A stretch of 64,000 nt of DNA from Ralstonia sp. RRA (GTDB lineage: Bacteria > Pseudomonadota > Gammaproteobacteria > Burkholderiales > Burkholderiaceae), in NCBI RefSeq assembly GCF_037023145.1, contig NZ_CP146092.1, forward strand, positions 1,054,001 through 1,118,000, written 5' to 3'. A program made the position numbers and the translations under genes. Positions 42,045 through 53,810 of this stretch are shown here, piece after piece. Position 1 is the stretch's first letter; every line of letters starts with the position of its first letter. A model generated the notes under the pieces. It saw only the letters and a list, made by a program, of their open reading frames with translations. It was not told the DNA's origin and searched no databases.

Positions 42045-43403
42045 ATGCTTGAGGACCACCACTTGTACAAGGCTGCGATCGAACATTCGCCGATAGGGAT
42101 TGGCCTGTGCGCGCCGGAGGGTCGATTCCTCGACGTGAACCGTGCGCTGTGCGCGCTGACAGGCCATGAAGCGCAGACGCTGCGCACGCGCGGTCTGTTC
42201 GATCTCTGCCACCCCGATCACACCGAGCGCGCGCGCGATAGCGTTGAAGCGCTGCTCTCCGGCCAGCGCGAAGCGCTGTCGATGGAAACCCGCTTCGTGC
42301 GCCAGGACGGCAGTACCGTGTGGGTACAGGCCGATCTTGCGCTCGCACATGAGAGCAGCGGCGCAAATACAAGCAGGCATCTCATCGTGCAGGTGCAGGA
42401 CGTGACTGCGCGGCGCTTGGCGCTCGAGTCATTGCGTGCTTCGGAGCAGCGCCTGTCTTATGTGCTCGATGGCGCTGGCCTTGGCACCTTCGATTGGTCG
42501 ACGCGGGCGCGGCACGTGTCGTTCAATCGCCGTACGGCTGACATGCTCGGCTACGATCCCGACGAATTGCCCAACGATCCCGACGCATGGTTCTCCATGG
42601 TGCATCCGCAGGATGCGGCGTTGAGCGCTCGGCGCATCTATCGCCATCTGCGCGGTGATGTCGAGAGCTTTGAGATTGAGCAGCGCATTCGCGCAAGCCA
42701 CGGGCAGTGGATCTGGATTGCCGCGCGCGGCCGTGTGACCGAGCGTGATGCACGCGGCATGGCGACACGCGTGAGCGGCACGCTGCTCGACGTGACCAAG
42801 CGCCGTGCCATGCTCGACCAAGCGCATCATCTTGCGCTGCATGACCCGTTGACCGATTTGCCCAACGCGCGCCTGTTGCGTGACCGGTTGTTCGTCGCCA
42901 TTCAAGCGGCACGCCGTGCGCGCGGCCAGGTGGCCGTTGTCTTTATCGACCTGGATCGCTTCAAGCCCGTTAACGACGAGTATGGTCACGGCGTGGGCGA
43001 CCTCGTTCTCAAGGCCACCGCCATGCGCTTGCGCAGTGGCCTGCGTGCGTCCGACACGGTTGCCCGACTGGGGGGCGATGAGTTTGTTGCCATCCTCACG
43101 CATTGCGCCACGCGCGACGATGTGGAGCAGACGCTCGAGCGCCTGATCAATGAACTGCAGGCGCCGTTCCGCGTGGAAGGCCATGTGTTGTCGATGGGCG
43201 TGAGTGCCGGTGTGGCGCTGTACCCAGCCGACGGCCACGACGCCCAGACGCTGATCCGCAATGCCGACGCCGCCATGTACGAGGTCAAGCGTGCCGGCGG
43301 TAACGGTTTTGGTTTCCATGCGTCGCTCAACTACGAGCGCTTGATGGGCATGCGATCGCGCGATCGCGACCACGATCTCGACGGCGAAGCTGACGCGCGC
43401 TGA
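42045..43403 (+). CDS. PAS-PAS-GGDEF diguanylate cyclase
   Basis: The product has 452 residues from ATG 42045. PAS 1 (about 8-125: AAIEHSPIGIGLCAPEGRFL) and PAS 2 (about 140-260: LDGAGLGTFDWSTRARHVSF) precede a complete GGDEF domain. The active site GGDEF is at 343-347. An allosteric I-site RASD lies at 334-337, five residues upstream as in feedback-inhibited cyclases. No membrane segment is seen, so it is a cytoplasmic sensor that makes c-di-GMP. Confidence 0.92.
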   Translation: MLEDHHLYKAAIEHSPIGIGLCAPEGRFLDVNRALCALTGHEAQTLRTRGLFDLCHPDHTERARDSVEALLSGQREALSMETRFVRQDGSTVWVQADLALAHESSGANTSRHLIVQVQDVTARRLALESLRASEQRLSYVLDGAGLGTFDWSTRARHVSFNRRTADMLGYDPDELPNDPDAWFSMVHPQDAALSARRIYRHLRGDVESFEIEQRIRASHGQWIWIAARGRVTERDARGMATRVSGTLLDVTKRRAMLDQAHHLALHDPLTDLPNARLLRDRLFVAIQAARRARGQVAVVFIDLDRFKPVNDEYGHGVGDLVLKATAMRLRSGLRASDTVARLGGDEFVAILTHCATRDDVEQTLERLINELQAPFRVEGHVLSMGVSAGVALYPADGHDAQTLIRNADAAMYEVKRAGGNGFGFHASLNYERLMGMRSRDRDHDLDGEADAR

Positions 43404-43424
43404 TCTGGCGTCAATCCAGCGCGC

Positions 43425-43457
43425 AAAAACAAAACGGCCCGCCGCAAGGGCAGGCCG
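43425..43457 (-). terminator. Intrinsic terminator after pagL
   Basis: On the minus strand CGGCCTGCC pairs with GGCGGGCCG (one mismatch pair), followed by TTTTGTTTTT. It lies 44 bp past the pagL stop. Confidence 0.8.
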
Positions 43458-43500
43458 CTTTCACCAAGCACTGGGGCGGGCATCAGCCCGCTCACACCAC

Positions 43501-44064
43501 TCAGAACGTGTAGCGCAGGTACAGCTCGTTCAAATCCGTACCCGGGTTCGGGCGCTTGATCGACGCGTTCGAGAGGTGCTCGAAGCGGTAGCCGACCTGG
43601 AACTGTTGCTTGCTGCCGAAGGCCACGCCCACGCCGATCATGTCGGAGAACTGGAAAGCCGTGCTGAAGTTGTGCTCGTCCGACGTGCGGGTGTGCGACA
43701 GCAGACGCGGGCCAACACCAGCCTCGATGAACGGCACCCACGAACCGCCGCGCTTTTCAATGCGGAACAGCGGCGTCACGCCAAACTCGGTCAAGTTCTG
43801 GCGGTTGGTGCCCTTCGTTGAGCGCCATTGGCCCAGTGCCACTTCCCAATCCAGGTTCACGAACCAGCCTTCCGGGTTGCCCCAGTGGAAGCCCGAATCG
43901 AAATCCAGATCAACGCCGTACTTCTCGATGCCGTGGCGATTGTCCTTACCGTAGATGACGCGCACAGACGGATCGGCCTGGGCGGGCAGGGCAGCGAACA
44001 ACGAGGCGGCGCCGAGTGCGGCAGCCATCAGCTTGGCGGAGCGGGGAAGTGTCGATCGGGTCAT
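43501..44064 (-). CDS. pagL: Lipid A 3-O-deacylase (acyloxyacyl hydrolase)
   Basis: The product has 187 residues. A signal peptide (1-30, ending LPAQA) precedes an eight-strand outer-membrane barrel. The catalytic His163 and Ser165 sit in EHLSNASI, with acidic D177/E180 in TDLNELYLRYTF, and a C-terminal Phe. PagL removes the 3-O acyl chain of lipid A. A TATAAT on the minus strand (44240-44235) may be its -10. Confidence 0.92.
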   Translation of the reverse strand: MTRSTLPRSAKLMAAALGAASLFAALPAQADPSVRVIYGKDNRHGIEKYGVDLDFDSGFHWGNPEGWFVNLDWEVALGQWRSTKGTNRQNLTEFGVTPLFRIEKRGGSWVPFIEAGVGPRLLSHTRTSDEHNFSTAFQFSDMIGVGVAFGSKQQFQVGYRFEHLSNASIKRPNPGTDLNELYLRYTF

Positions 44065-44286
44065 CGGAGAGAGAGCGGCAGAAGCGATTGTGCAGCGCGC
44101 GATTACGGCAACGGCAGCGGCCGGCCACGCGCGCAGCGGACATGGCGGCAGACAAACAGACGACCGTGACTGCGATGGGTCTAACGCAATTTACGCGCCC
44201 AACGCAATCAGACTAGGCTTAAAAAATTCTGACGATTATAGGGGGAATACCCGCGCCGCGGGTGCGACCCTACATGCAAGGGGATA

Positions 44287-44317
44287 TTGCCGGCGGCGAA
44301 ACGTCAGCCACCGGCAA
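44287..44317. terminator. Hairpin after the efflux outer-membrane gene
   Basis: Arms TTGCCGGCGGC (44287-44297) and GCCACCGGCAA (44307-44317) pair with one mismatch, 13 bp beyond the stop of the outer-membrane factor. There is no T-run. Confidence 0.4.
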
Positions 44318-44329
44318 CGGAGAGGGGAT

Positions 44330-45865
44330 CTACTGCGCAACCGGCGCAGAAGCCGGCTGCAGTGCGGCCTGCCCAACGACCGGTACTTCACCGTGCCAGC
44401 CGCCGCCCAGCGCCTTGACCAGCAGCACCGCTGCCGAATATTGCTTGCCCTGCAGGGTAAGCAGCGTGCGCTCGGCGTTGTAGGCGGTCCCTTGTGCGGT
44501 GATCACGTCGAGGAAGCTGACAGTGCCCGCGCGGTAACGGTTGAGATAGAGTTGCGCGGCCTCTTGCGCGGCCTTGACCGCATCGGCCTGCACGTCGAAC
44601 TCCTGGGTCTGCCAGCGCAGGGCTGCCAGGTTGTCTTCAACGTCCTGGAAAGCGCCGAGCACGGTTTGGCGGTATGTGGCCACCGAGCCATCGTAGGCGG
44701 CACCGGCCTTATCCAGGGCCGCCGAGCGTGCGCCACCATCGAACAGCGTCGCGGCCAATGTCGGGCCGATCGACCAGATGCGGCTGGGCAGCGTTGCCAG
44801 GTGCGTGAGCGTGTTGGCCGCAAGGCCAGTCGAAGCACCCAGCGTGAGGGTCGGGAAGAAGGCCGCCTTGGCGACGCCGATCTGCGCGTTGGCGGCGGCC
44901 ATGCGGCGCTCGGCAGCGGCCACGTCGGGGCGGCGCTCCAGCACGGCAGACGGAATCTCCAGCGGAATATTCGGCAGCGCCGGTAGCTCATACACGTTGG
45001 TCGCCTTTGACGGCGCCAGCGAGAACGCTGCCGGCGGCTTGCCGATCAGCACGGCAATCGCATGTTCGAGCTGGGCGCGTGTGACTTCGGTATCCAGCAA
45101 TAGCGCCTGCGCCTGCTTGAGTTGCGTTTGCGCGGTCAGCACGTCAGAGCGCTGCGCCACGCCCACGGCGTATCGGTTTTCCGTGAGCTTCAGGAAACGC
45201 TCATAGTCGGCCACCGTGCGCTGCAGGACCGCCTTCTGCGTATCCGTGACCCGCAATTGAAAATAATCCTGCGCCAGCGTCGCCTGTGCCGAGAGCAGGG
45301 CGGCGGACAGGTCTCCCGCGCTGGCTTGCGCGCTGGCCTTGTTGGATTCAACGTTGCGGCGGATGCTGCCCCACAGATCCAGCTCCCAGCTTGCGTTGAG
45401 CGAGAGGCTTTGTGAGTTCTGCAGGCTTGGGTTGCCGACCGACAGGCTGCCGTCCGGGTTGACGGTGGTGCGCACCGAGCGGCTGCGCGTGGCCGAGGCA
45501 CTCGCACCCAAGGTCGGAAAGAACGATGCCTGCGCCGATTGCACCAGCGCCTGCGCCTGGCGGTATTGCGCCTCAGCCACCGCGATGTTCTGGTTGGCGG
45601 CGGCCACCTGTTCTTCCAGCGCGTTCAGTTGCGGGTCGTTGAAGATCTCCCACCACTTGCCGCGGGCGATGGCGTCGCTCGGGTTGGCGACCTTCCAGTC
45701 GCCGGCTTCCTTGTACTGCTGCGGCACCTCGGTGTCGGGGCGCTTGTAGTCGGGGCCGACCGCGCAGGCGGTCAGCAGTGCGCAGGCAGCCAGCGCCGGC
45801 GCACTCAACAACGTGCGCGGCAGCAGGCCGGGTGTGCGGTGGGCTTGATGGCCTCTTTTCATCAT
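44330..45865 (-). CDS. Efflux outer-membrane factor lipoprotein (NodT/OprM family)
   Basis: The product has 511 residues with lipobox LTAC (Cys34), then [20 protein letters not shown], the start of OprM/NodT proteins. Two repeated TolC-like halves follow ([20 protein letters not shown] in the first; a second near [16 protein letters not shown]). It forms the outer-membrane exit duct of the RND pump. It overlaps the upstream RND gene by 4 bp. Confidence 0.92.
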   Translation of the reverse strand: MMKRGHQAHRTPGLLPRTLLSAPALAACALLTACAVGPDYKRPDTEVPQQYKEAGDWKVANPSDAIARGKWWEIFNDPQLNALEEQVAAANQNIAVAEAQYRQAQALVQSAQASFFPTLGASASATRSRSVRTTVNPDGSLSVGNPSLQNSQSLSLNASWELDLWGSIRRNVESNKASAQASAGDLSAALLSAQATLAQDYFQLRVTDTQKAVLQRTVADYERFLKLTENRYAVGVAQRSDVLTAQTQLKQAQALLLDTEVTRAQLEHAIAVLIGKPPAAFSLAPSKATNVYELPALPNIPLEIPSAVLERRPDVAAAERRMAAANAQIGVAKAAFFPTLTLGASTGLAANTLTHLATLPSRIWSIGPTLAATLFDGGARSAALDKAGAAYDGSVATYRQTVLGAFQDVEDNLAALRWQTQEFDVQADAVKAAQEAAQLYLNRYRAGTVSFLDVITAQGTAYNAERTLLTLQGKQYSAAVLLVKALGGGWHGEVPVVGQAALQPASAPVAQ

Positions 45866-48800
45866 GTCGAGCTTCCTTGCGAACCCAAAGAGGGCAACGG
45901 TGTGTCTTTCGTGCGGCCGGCGCGGCGCAGGCGCAGGCGGTCCAGCGCCAGGTAGACCACCGGCGTGGTGTAGAGCGTCAGGATCTGGCTGACCAACAGG
46001 CCGCCGACGATGGAGATACCCAGCGGCGTGCGCAGTTCGGCACCGTCGCCGCGGCCGAGTGCGAGGGGCAGGGCGCCCAGCAGCGCGGCCATCGTCGTCA
46101 TCAGGATTGGCCGGAAGCGCAGCACGCAGGCGTGGAAGATGGCGTCGGCCGGGCTCATGCCTTGGCTGCGCTCGGCCTCCAGCGCAAAGTCGATCATCAT
46201 GATCGCGTTCTTCTTGACGATGCCGATCAGCAGGATCACGCCGATCAGCGCGATGATCGAGAAGTCCGTGTCGGTAATGATCAGCGCCAGCAGCGCCCCC
46301 ACGCCTGCCGACGGCAGCGTCGACAGGATCGTGATCGGGTGCACGTAGCTCTCGTACAGCACGCCCAGCACGATGTAGATGGTGATGAGCGCAAACAGGA
46401 TCAGCACCGGCTGGCTGGAGAGCGAATCCTGAAACGCCTTGGCGGTGCCCTGGAAACTGCCGTGCACGGAGGCTGGCACGCCAATGCGGTTCATCGTGTC
46501 CTGGATCTCCTGCGTGGCGGTGGACAGCGACGCCCCGGGCGCCAGGTTGAACGAGATCGTGCTGGCCGCGAACTGCCCCTGGTGGTTGACCGCCAGCGCC
46601 GTGTTGGTCGGCTCGTAGTGCGAGAAGGTGGACAGCGGCACCTGCGCACCGGACGACGTGATGACGTAGATATCGCGCAGGCCTTCCGGGCTCTGCCAGT
46701 ACTGCGGCGCGGCCTCCATCACCACCCGGTACTGGTTGAGCGGGTTGTAGATGGTGGACACCTGACGCTGGCCGAACGCGTTGTTCAGCGCATTGTCGAT
46801 GTCGCTCGGGTTGATGCCCAGCGACTTGGCCTTGTCGCGGTCGATCACGAGCGTGGTCTGCAGGCCTTTGTCCTGCGTGTCGGTGTTGACGTCCGTCAGC
46901 GACTTGGCCTGCATGAGCGCCTGCTTGATCTTTGGATCCCAGGTGCGCAGCTCGTCCAGGTTATCGGCCTGCAGCGTGTACTGGTACTGCGCATTGCTGG
47001 CGCGGCCACCCACGCGAATGTCCTGCACCGATTGCAGGAACAGCGTGGCGCCCGGCTCCTGAGCAAGCTTGCCGCGCAACCGGTTGATGACCTGATCGGC
47101 AGAGAGCTTGCGCTCGGCCAGTGGCTTGAGCTGGAGGAACATCTGCCCGGTGTTGCGCTGGCTGCCGCCTGTGAAGCCCACCACGTTCTCCACCGCCGGG
47201 TCTTGCCGCACGATAGTGATGAAGTCCGTCAGCTTGGTCCGCATGGCCTGGAACGAGATCGCCTGGTCAGCCTGGATGAAGCCCATCACACGGCCCGTAT
47301 CCTGCTGCGGGAAGAAGCCCTTCGGCACGATGATGTACAGGTAGACATTCAGGCAGACCGTGGCAAACAGGATCAGCAGCGTGAGCCAGCTATGGCGCAG
47401 CGCCCATGCCAGCGAGCTGCGGTACATGTCGAGCAGGAAGGTGAAGAAGCCTTCGGTCTTGCGGTGGAACCAGCCGTATTCCTCCTCGTTGGCGGGCTTG
47501 AGCAAGCGCGCGCACATCATCGGCGTGGTGGTGAGCGAGACCACCAGCGACACCAGAATGGCCACCGACAGCGTCACCGCAAACTCGCGGAACAGCCGGC
47601 CGACAATGCCGCCCATGAGCAGCAGCGGAATGAACACAGCAATCAGCGAGAAGCTCATCGACACGACCGTGAAGCCGACCTCGCGCGCGCCCTTGAGTGC
47701 CGCCTGCATCGGCCGCATGCCGTTCTCGATGTGGCGCGAGACGTTTTCCAGCACCACGATGGCATCGTCGACCACGAAGCCGGTCGCCACCGTCAGCGCC
47801 ATGAGCGACAGGTTGTCGAGGCTGTAGCCGCACAGGTACATCACCCCGAAGGTGCCGATGAGCGATACCGGCACCGCCACGCTCGGGATGAGCGTCGCCC
47901 GCACGTTACGTAAGAACAGAAACACCACCATGATCACCAGCGCAATGGACAGCACAAGCGTGCGTTCCACGTCCTTGAGCGAGGCGCGGATGGTGGGGGT
48001 GCGGTCCATCATCACGTCCAGGTTGATCTGGGCGGGAATGGTGTTGCGCAGGTAGGGCAGCGTCTCGTTGATGGCGTCGACGGTGTCGATGATGTTGGCG
48101 CCAGGCTGCCGGCTGATGATGAGCAGCACCGAGGCCTTGCCGTTGGCCGAGCCGTAGTTGCGGATGTCCTGCACGCCATCGGTGACTTCTGCCACGTCGG
48201 ACAGCCGCACCGGGGCGCCTTTGTTGTAGGCGATGATCAGCGGCTTGTATTCGGCAGCTTTCTTGGCCTGATCATTGGCAAAGATCGTCCACACGCGGTC
48301 GCCGTATTCGACCATGCCCTTGGGCCGGTTGGCGTTGGTGGCGGTGATGATGGTGCGCACGGTCTCCATTGAGATGCCGTACTTGTTCAATGCCGTCGGG
48401 TTCAGCTCCACACGCACCGCAGGCAGCGACGCGCCGCCGATGGTCACCTGGCCCACGCCCGAGATCTGCGACAGCTTCTGCGCCAGGATGCTCGATGCCG
48501 CGTCGTACAGCTCGCCGCGCGACATGGTGTCTGACGTCATCCCGAGGATCATGATCGGCGCATCGGCCGGGTTGACCTTGCGGTACGTCGGGTTGCTCGG
48601 CAGACCAGACGGCAGCAGGCTGCGCGACGCGTTGATGGCGGCTTGCACATCGCGCGCCGCGCCATCGATGTCACGTGACAGATCGAACTGCAGCGTGATG
48701 CGCGACGAGCCCAGCGAGCTGGACGACGTCATCTCCGTAATGCCGGCGATGCGGCCGAGCGAGCGCTCTAGCGGCGTGGCCACGGTGGCGGCCATCGTTT

Positions 48801-48969
48801 CCGGGCTAGCGCCGGGCAGCGAGGCACTGACTGAGATGGTCGGGAAATCCACCTGCGGCAGCGGCGATACCGGCAGCAACCGGAATGCCGCCATGCCCGC
48901 CAGCGCCACACCAATGGTCAGCAGTGCCGTGGCAACCGGCCGCGCGATGAAGGTGGCGGACAGGTTCAT
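45862..48969 (-). CDS. mdtC: RND efflux transporter, MdtC/MuxC type
   Basis: The product has 1035 residues and about 12 membrane helices with two large periplasmic loops. [19 protein letters not shown] at the start, [20 protein letters not shown] (TM4 proton-relay aspartates) and [20 protein letters not shown] are RND hallmarks. It pairs with the adjacent MdtB-type pump to make a heteromeric transporter. It overlaps both neighbours by 4 bp. Confidence 0.93.
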   Translation of the reverse strand: MNLSATFIARPVATALLTIGVALAGMAAFRLLPVSPLPQVDFPTISVSASLPGASPETMAATVATPLERSLGRIAGITEMTSSSSLGSSRITLQFDLSRDIDGAARDVQAAINASRSLLPSGLPSNPTYRKVNPADAPIMILGMTSDTMSRGELYDAASSILAQKLSQISGVGQVTIGGASLPAVRVELNPTALNKYGISMETVRTIITATNANRPKGMVEYGDRVWTIFANDQAKKAAEYKPLIIAYNKGAPVRLSDVAEVTDGVQDIRNYGSANGKASVLLIISRQPGANIIDTVDAINETLPYLRNTIPAQINLDVMMDRTPTIRASLKDVERTLVLSIALVIMVVFLFLRNVRATLIPSVAVPVSLIGTFGVMYLCGYSLDNLSLMALTVATGFVVDDAIVVLENVSRHIENGMRPMQAALKGAREVGFTVVSMSFSLIAVFIPLLLMGGIVGRLFREFAVTLSVAILVSLVVSLTTTPMMCARLLKPANEEEYGWFHRKTEGFFTFLLDMYRSSLAWALRHSWLTLLILFATVCLNVYLYIIVPKGFFPQQDTGRVMGFIQADQAISFQAMRTKLTDFITIVRQDPAVENVVGFTGGSQRNTGQMFLQLKPLAERKLSADQVINRLRGKLAQEPGATLFLQSVQDIRVGGRASNAQYQYTLQADNLDELRTWDPKIKQALMQAKSLTDVNTDTQDKGLQTTLVIDRDKAKSLGINPSDIDNALNNAFGQRQVSTIYNPLNQYRVVMEAAPQYWQSPEGLRDIYVITSSGAQVPLSTFSHYEPTNTALAVNHQGQFAASTISFNLAPGASLSTATQEIQDTMNRIGVPASVHGSFQGTAKAFQDSLSSQPVLILFALITIYIVLGVLYESYVHPITILSTLPSAGVGALLALIITDTDFSIIALIGVILLIGIVKKNAIMMIDFALEAERSQGMSPADAIFHACVLRFRPILMTTMAALLGALPLALGRGDGAELRTPLGISIVGGLLVSQILTLYTTPVVYLALDRLRLRRAGRTKDTPLPSLGSQGSST

Positions 48970-51900
48970 GACTGGCCGCCCGGTTGATCGGCGTCCGGTG
49001 CGTTGTGGCCGCCGCGCGCATTGCGCCCAGCGCGGCGCTCACGCCAACCGCGCAGGCGCTCGCCCAGGCCGTCAAACGCCAGATAGATGACCGGCGTCGT
49101 GAACAGCGTCAGCACCTGGCTGAACAGCAGGCCGCCCACCATCGTGATGCCCAGCGGCTGACGCAGCTCCGAGCCCACACCCGAGCCGAGCATCAGCGGC
49201 AGCGCGCCCAGCAGGGCCGCCATGGTCGTCATCAGAATCGGGCGGAAGCGCAGCAGACACGCCTGGTAGATGGCGTCGCGCGGGGCCATGCCTTGCTCGC
49301 GCTCGGCCTCCAGCGCGAAGTCGATCATCATGATCGCGTTCTTCTTGACGATACCGATCAGCAGGATGATCCCGATAATGCCGATGATGCCCATGTCCTT
49401 GCCGGCAATCAGCAAGGACAGCAGCGCACCCACGCCAGCCGAGGGCAGCGTCGACAGAATCGTCACCGGGTGAATCGTGCTTTCGTACAGCACGCCCAGC
49501 ACGATGTACATCGTGATGATGGCGGCCAGGATTAGCCAAAGCTGGTTCGACAGGGCCGCCTGGAATGCCAGGGCCGCACCCTGGAAACTGGTCGCCATGC
49601 TGAGCGGCAGGCCGATTTCCTGCTCGACAGCCTTGATGGTTTCCACGGCCGCGCCCAGTGATGCACCCGGTGCCACGTTGAACGAGATGGTGGCCGACGG
49701 GAACTGGCCCTGGTGGTTGATGACCAGCGAGCCCGGTTGTTCGACCACCGTGGCAAAGGCACCCAGTGGCACCTGCTGCACAGGTGATCCATTGCTGGAG
49801 GGCACGTGCAGGTCATACAGCGATTGCGGGCCGGCGTGGTGGTTCGGATCGTTCTCCAGCACTACCCGGTACTGATTCGACTGCGTGAAGATAGTCGACA
49901 CCAGGCGTTGGCCATAGGCGCTGTACAGCGCGCTGTCGACCGCTGCCATCGTGATGCCGTACACCGCTGCCTTGTCGCGGTCCACTTGCACATAGGCGCG
50001 CAGGCCGTTGTCCTGCAGGTCGCTCGCCACGTCGCGCAGTTCGTGGGTCTGCTTCAGGCGCTCGACCAGCTTGGGCACCCATTTCGACAGGTTGGCAGGG
50101 GCCGGGTCTTCCACCGTGAACTGGTACTGCGTGCGGCTGACGCGGTCTTCAATCGTCAGATCTTGCACCGGCTGCATGTACAGCGAGATACCGGCCACCT
50201 TGGCCAGCTCGGGCTGCAGACGCTGGATGATCTCGCTCGCATCGGCGTCGCGCTGGTCCTTCGGCTTGAGGTTGATCAGCATGCGGCCGCTGTTGAGCGT
50301 GGTGTTCGTGCCATCCACGCCAATGAACGACGACAGGCTCTCCACCGCCGGGTCTTTCAGCACCACCTCAGCCAGCTTCTGCTGGCGCTCGGCCATCGCC
50401 GAGAACGAGATCGACTGCGACGCATCCGAAATACCCTGGATCACGCCCGTGTCCTGCACCGGGAAGAAGCCTTTGGGCACCACCACATACAACACGCCAG
50501 TCAGCACCAGCGTGCCGATGGCCACCAGCAGCGTGCTCTTCTGGCGGTCGAGCACCCACTGCAGCATGCGGCCGTAGTGCGCGATCACGTTGTCGAAGAA
50601 GGCGCCAGCAGCGTGGTAGAAGCGGCTCTGCTCGGCTTCGGGAATATGCTTGAGCAAGCGCGCGCACATCATCGGCGTGAGCGTGAGCGACACCACCGCC
50701 GAAATCAAAATCGACACCGCCAGCGTGATGGCGAACTCGCGGAACAGCCGCCCGACTACGTCGCCCATGAACAGCAGGGGAATCAGCACCGCAATCAGCG
50801 AGAACGTGAGCGAGATGATGGTGAAGCCGATCTGCTTGGAGCCCTTGAGCGCGGCCTCCATGGGCGGGTCGCCGTCTTCAATGTAGCGGGCGATGTTCTC
50901 GATCACGACGATGGCGTCATCCACCACAAAGCCGGTGGCAATGGTCAGCGCCATCAGCGTCAGGTTGTTGATCGAGAACCCGGCCATGTACATCACGCCA
51001 AAGGTCCCCACCAACGACAGCGGCACCGCCGCGGCTGGAATCAAGGTGGCCGGCACGTTGCGCAGGAACAGGAAGATCACCATCACCACCAGCGCCACGG
51101 CCAGCATGAGCTCGTGCTGCACGTCCGTGACGGAGGCGCGGATGGTGCTGGTGCGGTCGGTCAGCACGGCAACGTCCACGTTGCCGGGCAGGGTGTCCTT
51201 GAGTTGTGGCAGCAGTGCCTTGGCACGATCCACCACCTCGATCACGTTGGCGCCTGGCTGGCGCTGTACGTTCAGGATGATGGCGGGCGTCGCGTTTGCC
51301 CAGGCGGCCAGCTTGCTGTTCTCAGCACCGTCGACGATCTGCGCCACGTCCGACAGGCGGATGGGTGCGCCGTTCTTGTAGGCGACGATCATCTTGCTGT
51401 ACTCAGCAGCCGACTTGAGCTGGTCGTTGGCGTCAATGGTGGACGCGCGCATCGGGCCGTCAAAGCTGCCCTTGGCGCCGTTCACGTTGGCCGTGCCGAT
51501 TGACGTGCGGATGTCGTCGATCGACAGCCCCAGCGCCGCCAGCGCCGACGTGTTGGCCTGGATTCGCACCGCTGGCCGCTGCCCGCCACTGATGCTCACC
51601 AGGCCAATACCCGGCAGCTGCGACAGCTTTTGTGCGATGCGCGTGTCGACCAGGTCTTCCAGCTTGGGCAACGGCATCGTGTTGGAGGTGATCGCCAGCG
51701 TCAGGATCGGCGCATCCGCCGGGTTGACCTTGCTGTAGATCGGCGGCATCGGCAGGTCGTTCGGCAGCAGGTTGCCGGCGGCGTTGATGGCCGCTTGCAC
51801 TTCCTGCTCACCAATGTCGAGCGACAGCGACAGATCAAACTGCAGCGTGATGACCGAGGCGCCGCCCGAACTGGACGACGTCATCTGCTTCAGGCCCGGC

Positions 51901-52121
51901 ATCTGGCCGAACTGCCGCTCCAGCGGCGCGGTGATGGCTGACGTCATCACATCCGGGCTCGCGCCCGGGTACAGCGTGGTCACCTGGATGGTCGGGTAGT
52001 CGACCTCGGGCAGCGCGGAGAGCGGCAGCATCCGGTACGCCACCAGGCCCGACAGCAGGATGGCGACCATCAGCAGGGTGGTCGCCACGGGCCGGAGGAT
52101 GAAAATTCGTGAGGGATTCAT
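48966..52121 (-). CDS. mdtB: RND efflux transporter, MdtB/MuxB type
   Basis: The product has 1051 residues. [40 protein letters not shown] and [20 protein letters not shown] show the RND fold with proton-relay residues. It is closely similar to, but distinct from, the next gene, the arrangement of MdtBC/MuxBC. It lies 48 bp after the fusion-protein gene. Confidence 0.93.
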   Translation of the reverse strand: MNPSRIFILRPVATTLLMVAILLSGLVAYRMLPLSALPEVDYPTIQVTTLYPGASPDVMTSAITAPLERQFGQMPGLKQMTSSSSGGASVITLQFDLSLSLDIGEQEVQAAINAAGNLLPNDLPMPPIYSKVNPADAPILTLAITSNTMPLPKLEDLVDTRIAQKLSQLPGIGLVSISGGQRPAVRIQANTSALAALGLSIDDIRTSIGTANVNGAKGSFDGPMRASTIDANDQLKSAAEYSKMIVAYKNGAPIRLSDVAQIVDGAENSKLAAWANATPAIILNVQRQPGANVIEVVDRAKALLPQLKDTLPGNVDVAVLTDRTSTIRASVTDVQHELMLAVALVVMVIFLFLRNVPATLIPAAAVPLSLVGTFGVMYMAGFSINNLTLMALTIATGFVVDDAIVVIENIARYIEDGDPPMEAALKGSKQIGFTIISLTFSLIAVLIPLLFMGDVVGRLFREFAITLAVSILISAVVSLTLTPMMCARLLKHIPEAEQSRFYHAAGAFFDNVIAHYGRMLQWVLDRQKSTLLVAIGTLVLTGVLYVVVPKGFFPVQDTGVIQGISDASQSISFSAMAERQQKLAEVVLKDPAVESLSSFIGVDGTNTTLNSGRMLINLKPKDQRDADASEIIQRLQPELAKVAGISLYMQPVQDLTIEDRVSRTQYQFTVEDPAPANLSKWVPKLVERLKQTHELRDVASDLQDNGLRAYVQVDRDKAAVYGITMAAVDSALYSAYGQRLVSTIFTQSNQYRVVLENDPNHHAGPQSLYDLHVPSSNGSPVQQVPLGAFATVVEQPGSLVINHQGQFPSATISFNVAPGASLGAAVETIKAVEQEIGLPLSMATSFQGAALAFQAALSNQLWLILAAIITMYIVLGVLYESTIHPVTILSTLPSAGVGALLSLLIAGKDMGIIGIIGIILLIGIVKKNAIMMIDFALEAEREQGMAPRDAIYQACLLRFRPILMTTMAALLGALPLMLGSGVGSELRQPLGITMVGGLLFSQVLTLFTTPVIYLAFDGLGERLRGWRERRAGRNARGGHNAPDADQPGGQS

Positions 52122-52169
52122 GCCAACTCAGAACAGAAGACTTCGTCAGGCGAGTGCGCGAGGCACGGC

Positions 52170-53567
52170 TTACTGCTTGGCGGCCGGCGCGGATGCACCA
52201 CCCTGGCCACGGCGGTGGCGTTGGCCTTGCCCACCCTGTTGGGCCTGGCCCGCAGCAGGCGCACTTGCCGCATTGGCCGCGCCGGGCTGGATCACTTCTA
52301 CCGGTGCGCCGTCGCGCAGCTTGTCGGCCCCGTCAATGACCACGCGCTCGCCGGGTTGCAGGCCAGAGGTGATCGAGACACGCTCGCCTTCGGTCACGCC
52401 CAGCTTGACCACGCGCAGCGTCACGTTGCTGTCCTGGCCCACGATGTAGACGAACGTGCCTTGCGTGCCGCGCTGGATGGCGGCGCCCGGCACGATCACC
52501 TGGTCGTGCAGCGTATCCACGCGCATGCGCACGTTCACAAACTGGTTGGGGAACAGCGCAGCGTTCTGGTTCGGGAACTGCGCCTTCAGTTTGACCGTGC
52601 CGGTGGTGTTGTCGATGGTGTTGTCCACCGTCATGAGCATGCCGTGCGCGAGCACCGTGGTCTGGGCGCGGTCCCAGGCATCCACCGGCAGCTTGTCGCC
52701 GGACTGCAGGCGCGGCATGACCTTGGGCAGGTTGTCTTCGGGGATGGAGTAGATGACCGTCATCGGGTCGATCTGCGTGATGACGACGATGCCGTTGGTG
52801 TCCGACGCATGCACGATGTTGCCCGGGTCCACCTGGCGCAGGCCCACGCGGCCCGACACCGGCGCAGTGATGCGCGTGTACGAGAGCTGCACGCGGGCGT
52901 TGTCGACGTTGCCCTGGTCCAGCTTGACGGTGCCTTCGTACTGGCGCACCAGCGAGGCCTGGGTGTCGACCTGTTGCTTGGCGATGGAGTCCTGCGCAGC
53001 CAGCGTCTGGTAACGCTGCAGGTCGAGCTTGGCGTTCTGCAGCAGGGCCTGATCGCGGGCAAGCTGGCCCTGTGCCTGCAGCAGTTGCGCCTGGTAAGTG
53101 GCCGGGTCGATTTCAGCCAGCAGGTCGCCGGCCTTCACGTTCTGCCCCTCGGTAAAGTGGATGCGAACAAGCTGGCCGTCCACACGGCTCTTGACGGTCA
53201 CGTTGGCCACGGGCGTCACGTTGCCCAATGCCGAGATCACCACATTGATATCACCCTTGGCGGCGGTGGCCACCATCACGGGCATCGGCTTGTTGGCCAT
53301 GGCTGCGCCGCGTCCGCCCGGGCCACCTCGGCCTGCGCCGCCAGGGCCGCCGGCGTTGCGGTGCGTTGCGTGCCAGACCGCGTAGCCGATCAACACCACA
53401 ATGACGAGCACCACCCAGATGCCCCAGCGTCGGCGCTTGCCACCTTCGCGCGGCGGCGGCAGCAGCGTCGGCGAGACTCCATCGCGCGTCTCTTGCGTGC
53501 CGTGCTCCGCATCTTTGTGGCCGGCGTTCTTGTTGTTGCCGCGTTCAGGGTCCATCGCCTCGGACAT
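52170..53567 (-). CDS. mdtA: RND periplasmic adaptor (membrane fusion protein), MdtA/MuxA type
   Basis: The product has 465 residues from ATG 53567, preceded by CAGGAAGCACG. One N-terminal anchor helix (WGIWVVLVIVVLIGYAVWHA) is followed by lipoyl, coiled-coil hairpin and beta-barrel regions. These carry TVKSRVDGQLVRIHFTEGQ, LLAEIDPATYQAQLLQAQGQ and RITAPVSGRVGLRQVDPGN. The C-terminus is Ala/Gln/Gly-rich. It joins the pumps to the outer-membrane factor and is first in the operon, divergent from the two-component genes. Confidence 0.92.
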   Translation of the reverse strand: MSEAMDPERGNNKNAGHKDAEHGTQETRDGVSPTLLPPPREGGKRRRWGIWVVLVIVVLIGYAVWHATHRNAGGPGGAGRGGPGGRGAAMANKPMPVMVATAAKGDINVVISALGNVTPVANVTVKSRVDGQLVRIHFTEGQNVKAGDLLAEIDPATYQAQLLQAQGQLARDQALLQNAKLDLQRYQTLAAQDSIAKQQVDTQASLVRQYEGTVKLDQGNVDNARVQLSYTRITAPVSGRVGLRQVDPGNIVHASDTNGIVVITQIDPMTVIYSIPEDNLPKVMPRLQSGDKLPVDAWDRAQTTVLAHGMLMTVDNTIDNTTGTVKLKAQFPNQNAALFPNQFVNVRMRVDTLHDQVIVPGAAIQRGTQGTFVYIVGQDSNVTLRVVKLGVTEGERVSITSGLQPGERVVIDGADKLRDGAPVEVIQPGAANAASAPAAGQAQQGGQGQRHRRGQGGASAPAAKQ

Positions 53568-53690
53568 GTCGTGCTTCCTGGTTGGATCAATATGGGGACG
53601 AGCGCACATGATAACCGGCGCCTATTTCAGTCAGACCGCAGCTTAAAGGCATCGTCTTTGCGCAGAATTAGTCGCGCGGTGGGTTGTATT

Positions 53691-53744
53691 ACGTCAGATT
53701 ACAAACCCATTCTGCTGTTACCGCGAGAAACAATATGACGTCAG
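53691..53744. promoter_or_regulatory. Repeated ACGTCAG in the efflux/two-component divergent region
   Basis: ACGTCAG occurs at 53691-53697 and 53738-53744, 47 bp apart, in the gap between mdtA and the response-regulator gene. It may be a response-regulator site. Two copies of a 7-mer are weak evidence. Confidence 0.3.
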
Positions 53745-53810
53745 TGCATAGACGCTTCGCGCGCGTGACAATCGTTATCATGAGCACACTTTCAAGCGCC
53801 TTCCCCAGAC

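Noticed and set aside
45778..47913. 711-codon open frame on the plus strand opposite mdtC
   Set aside because: Arg/Gln/His/Asp-rich antisense shadow of a clearly conserved RND pump.
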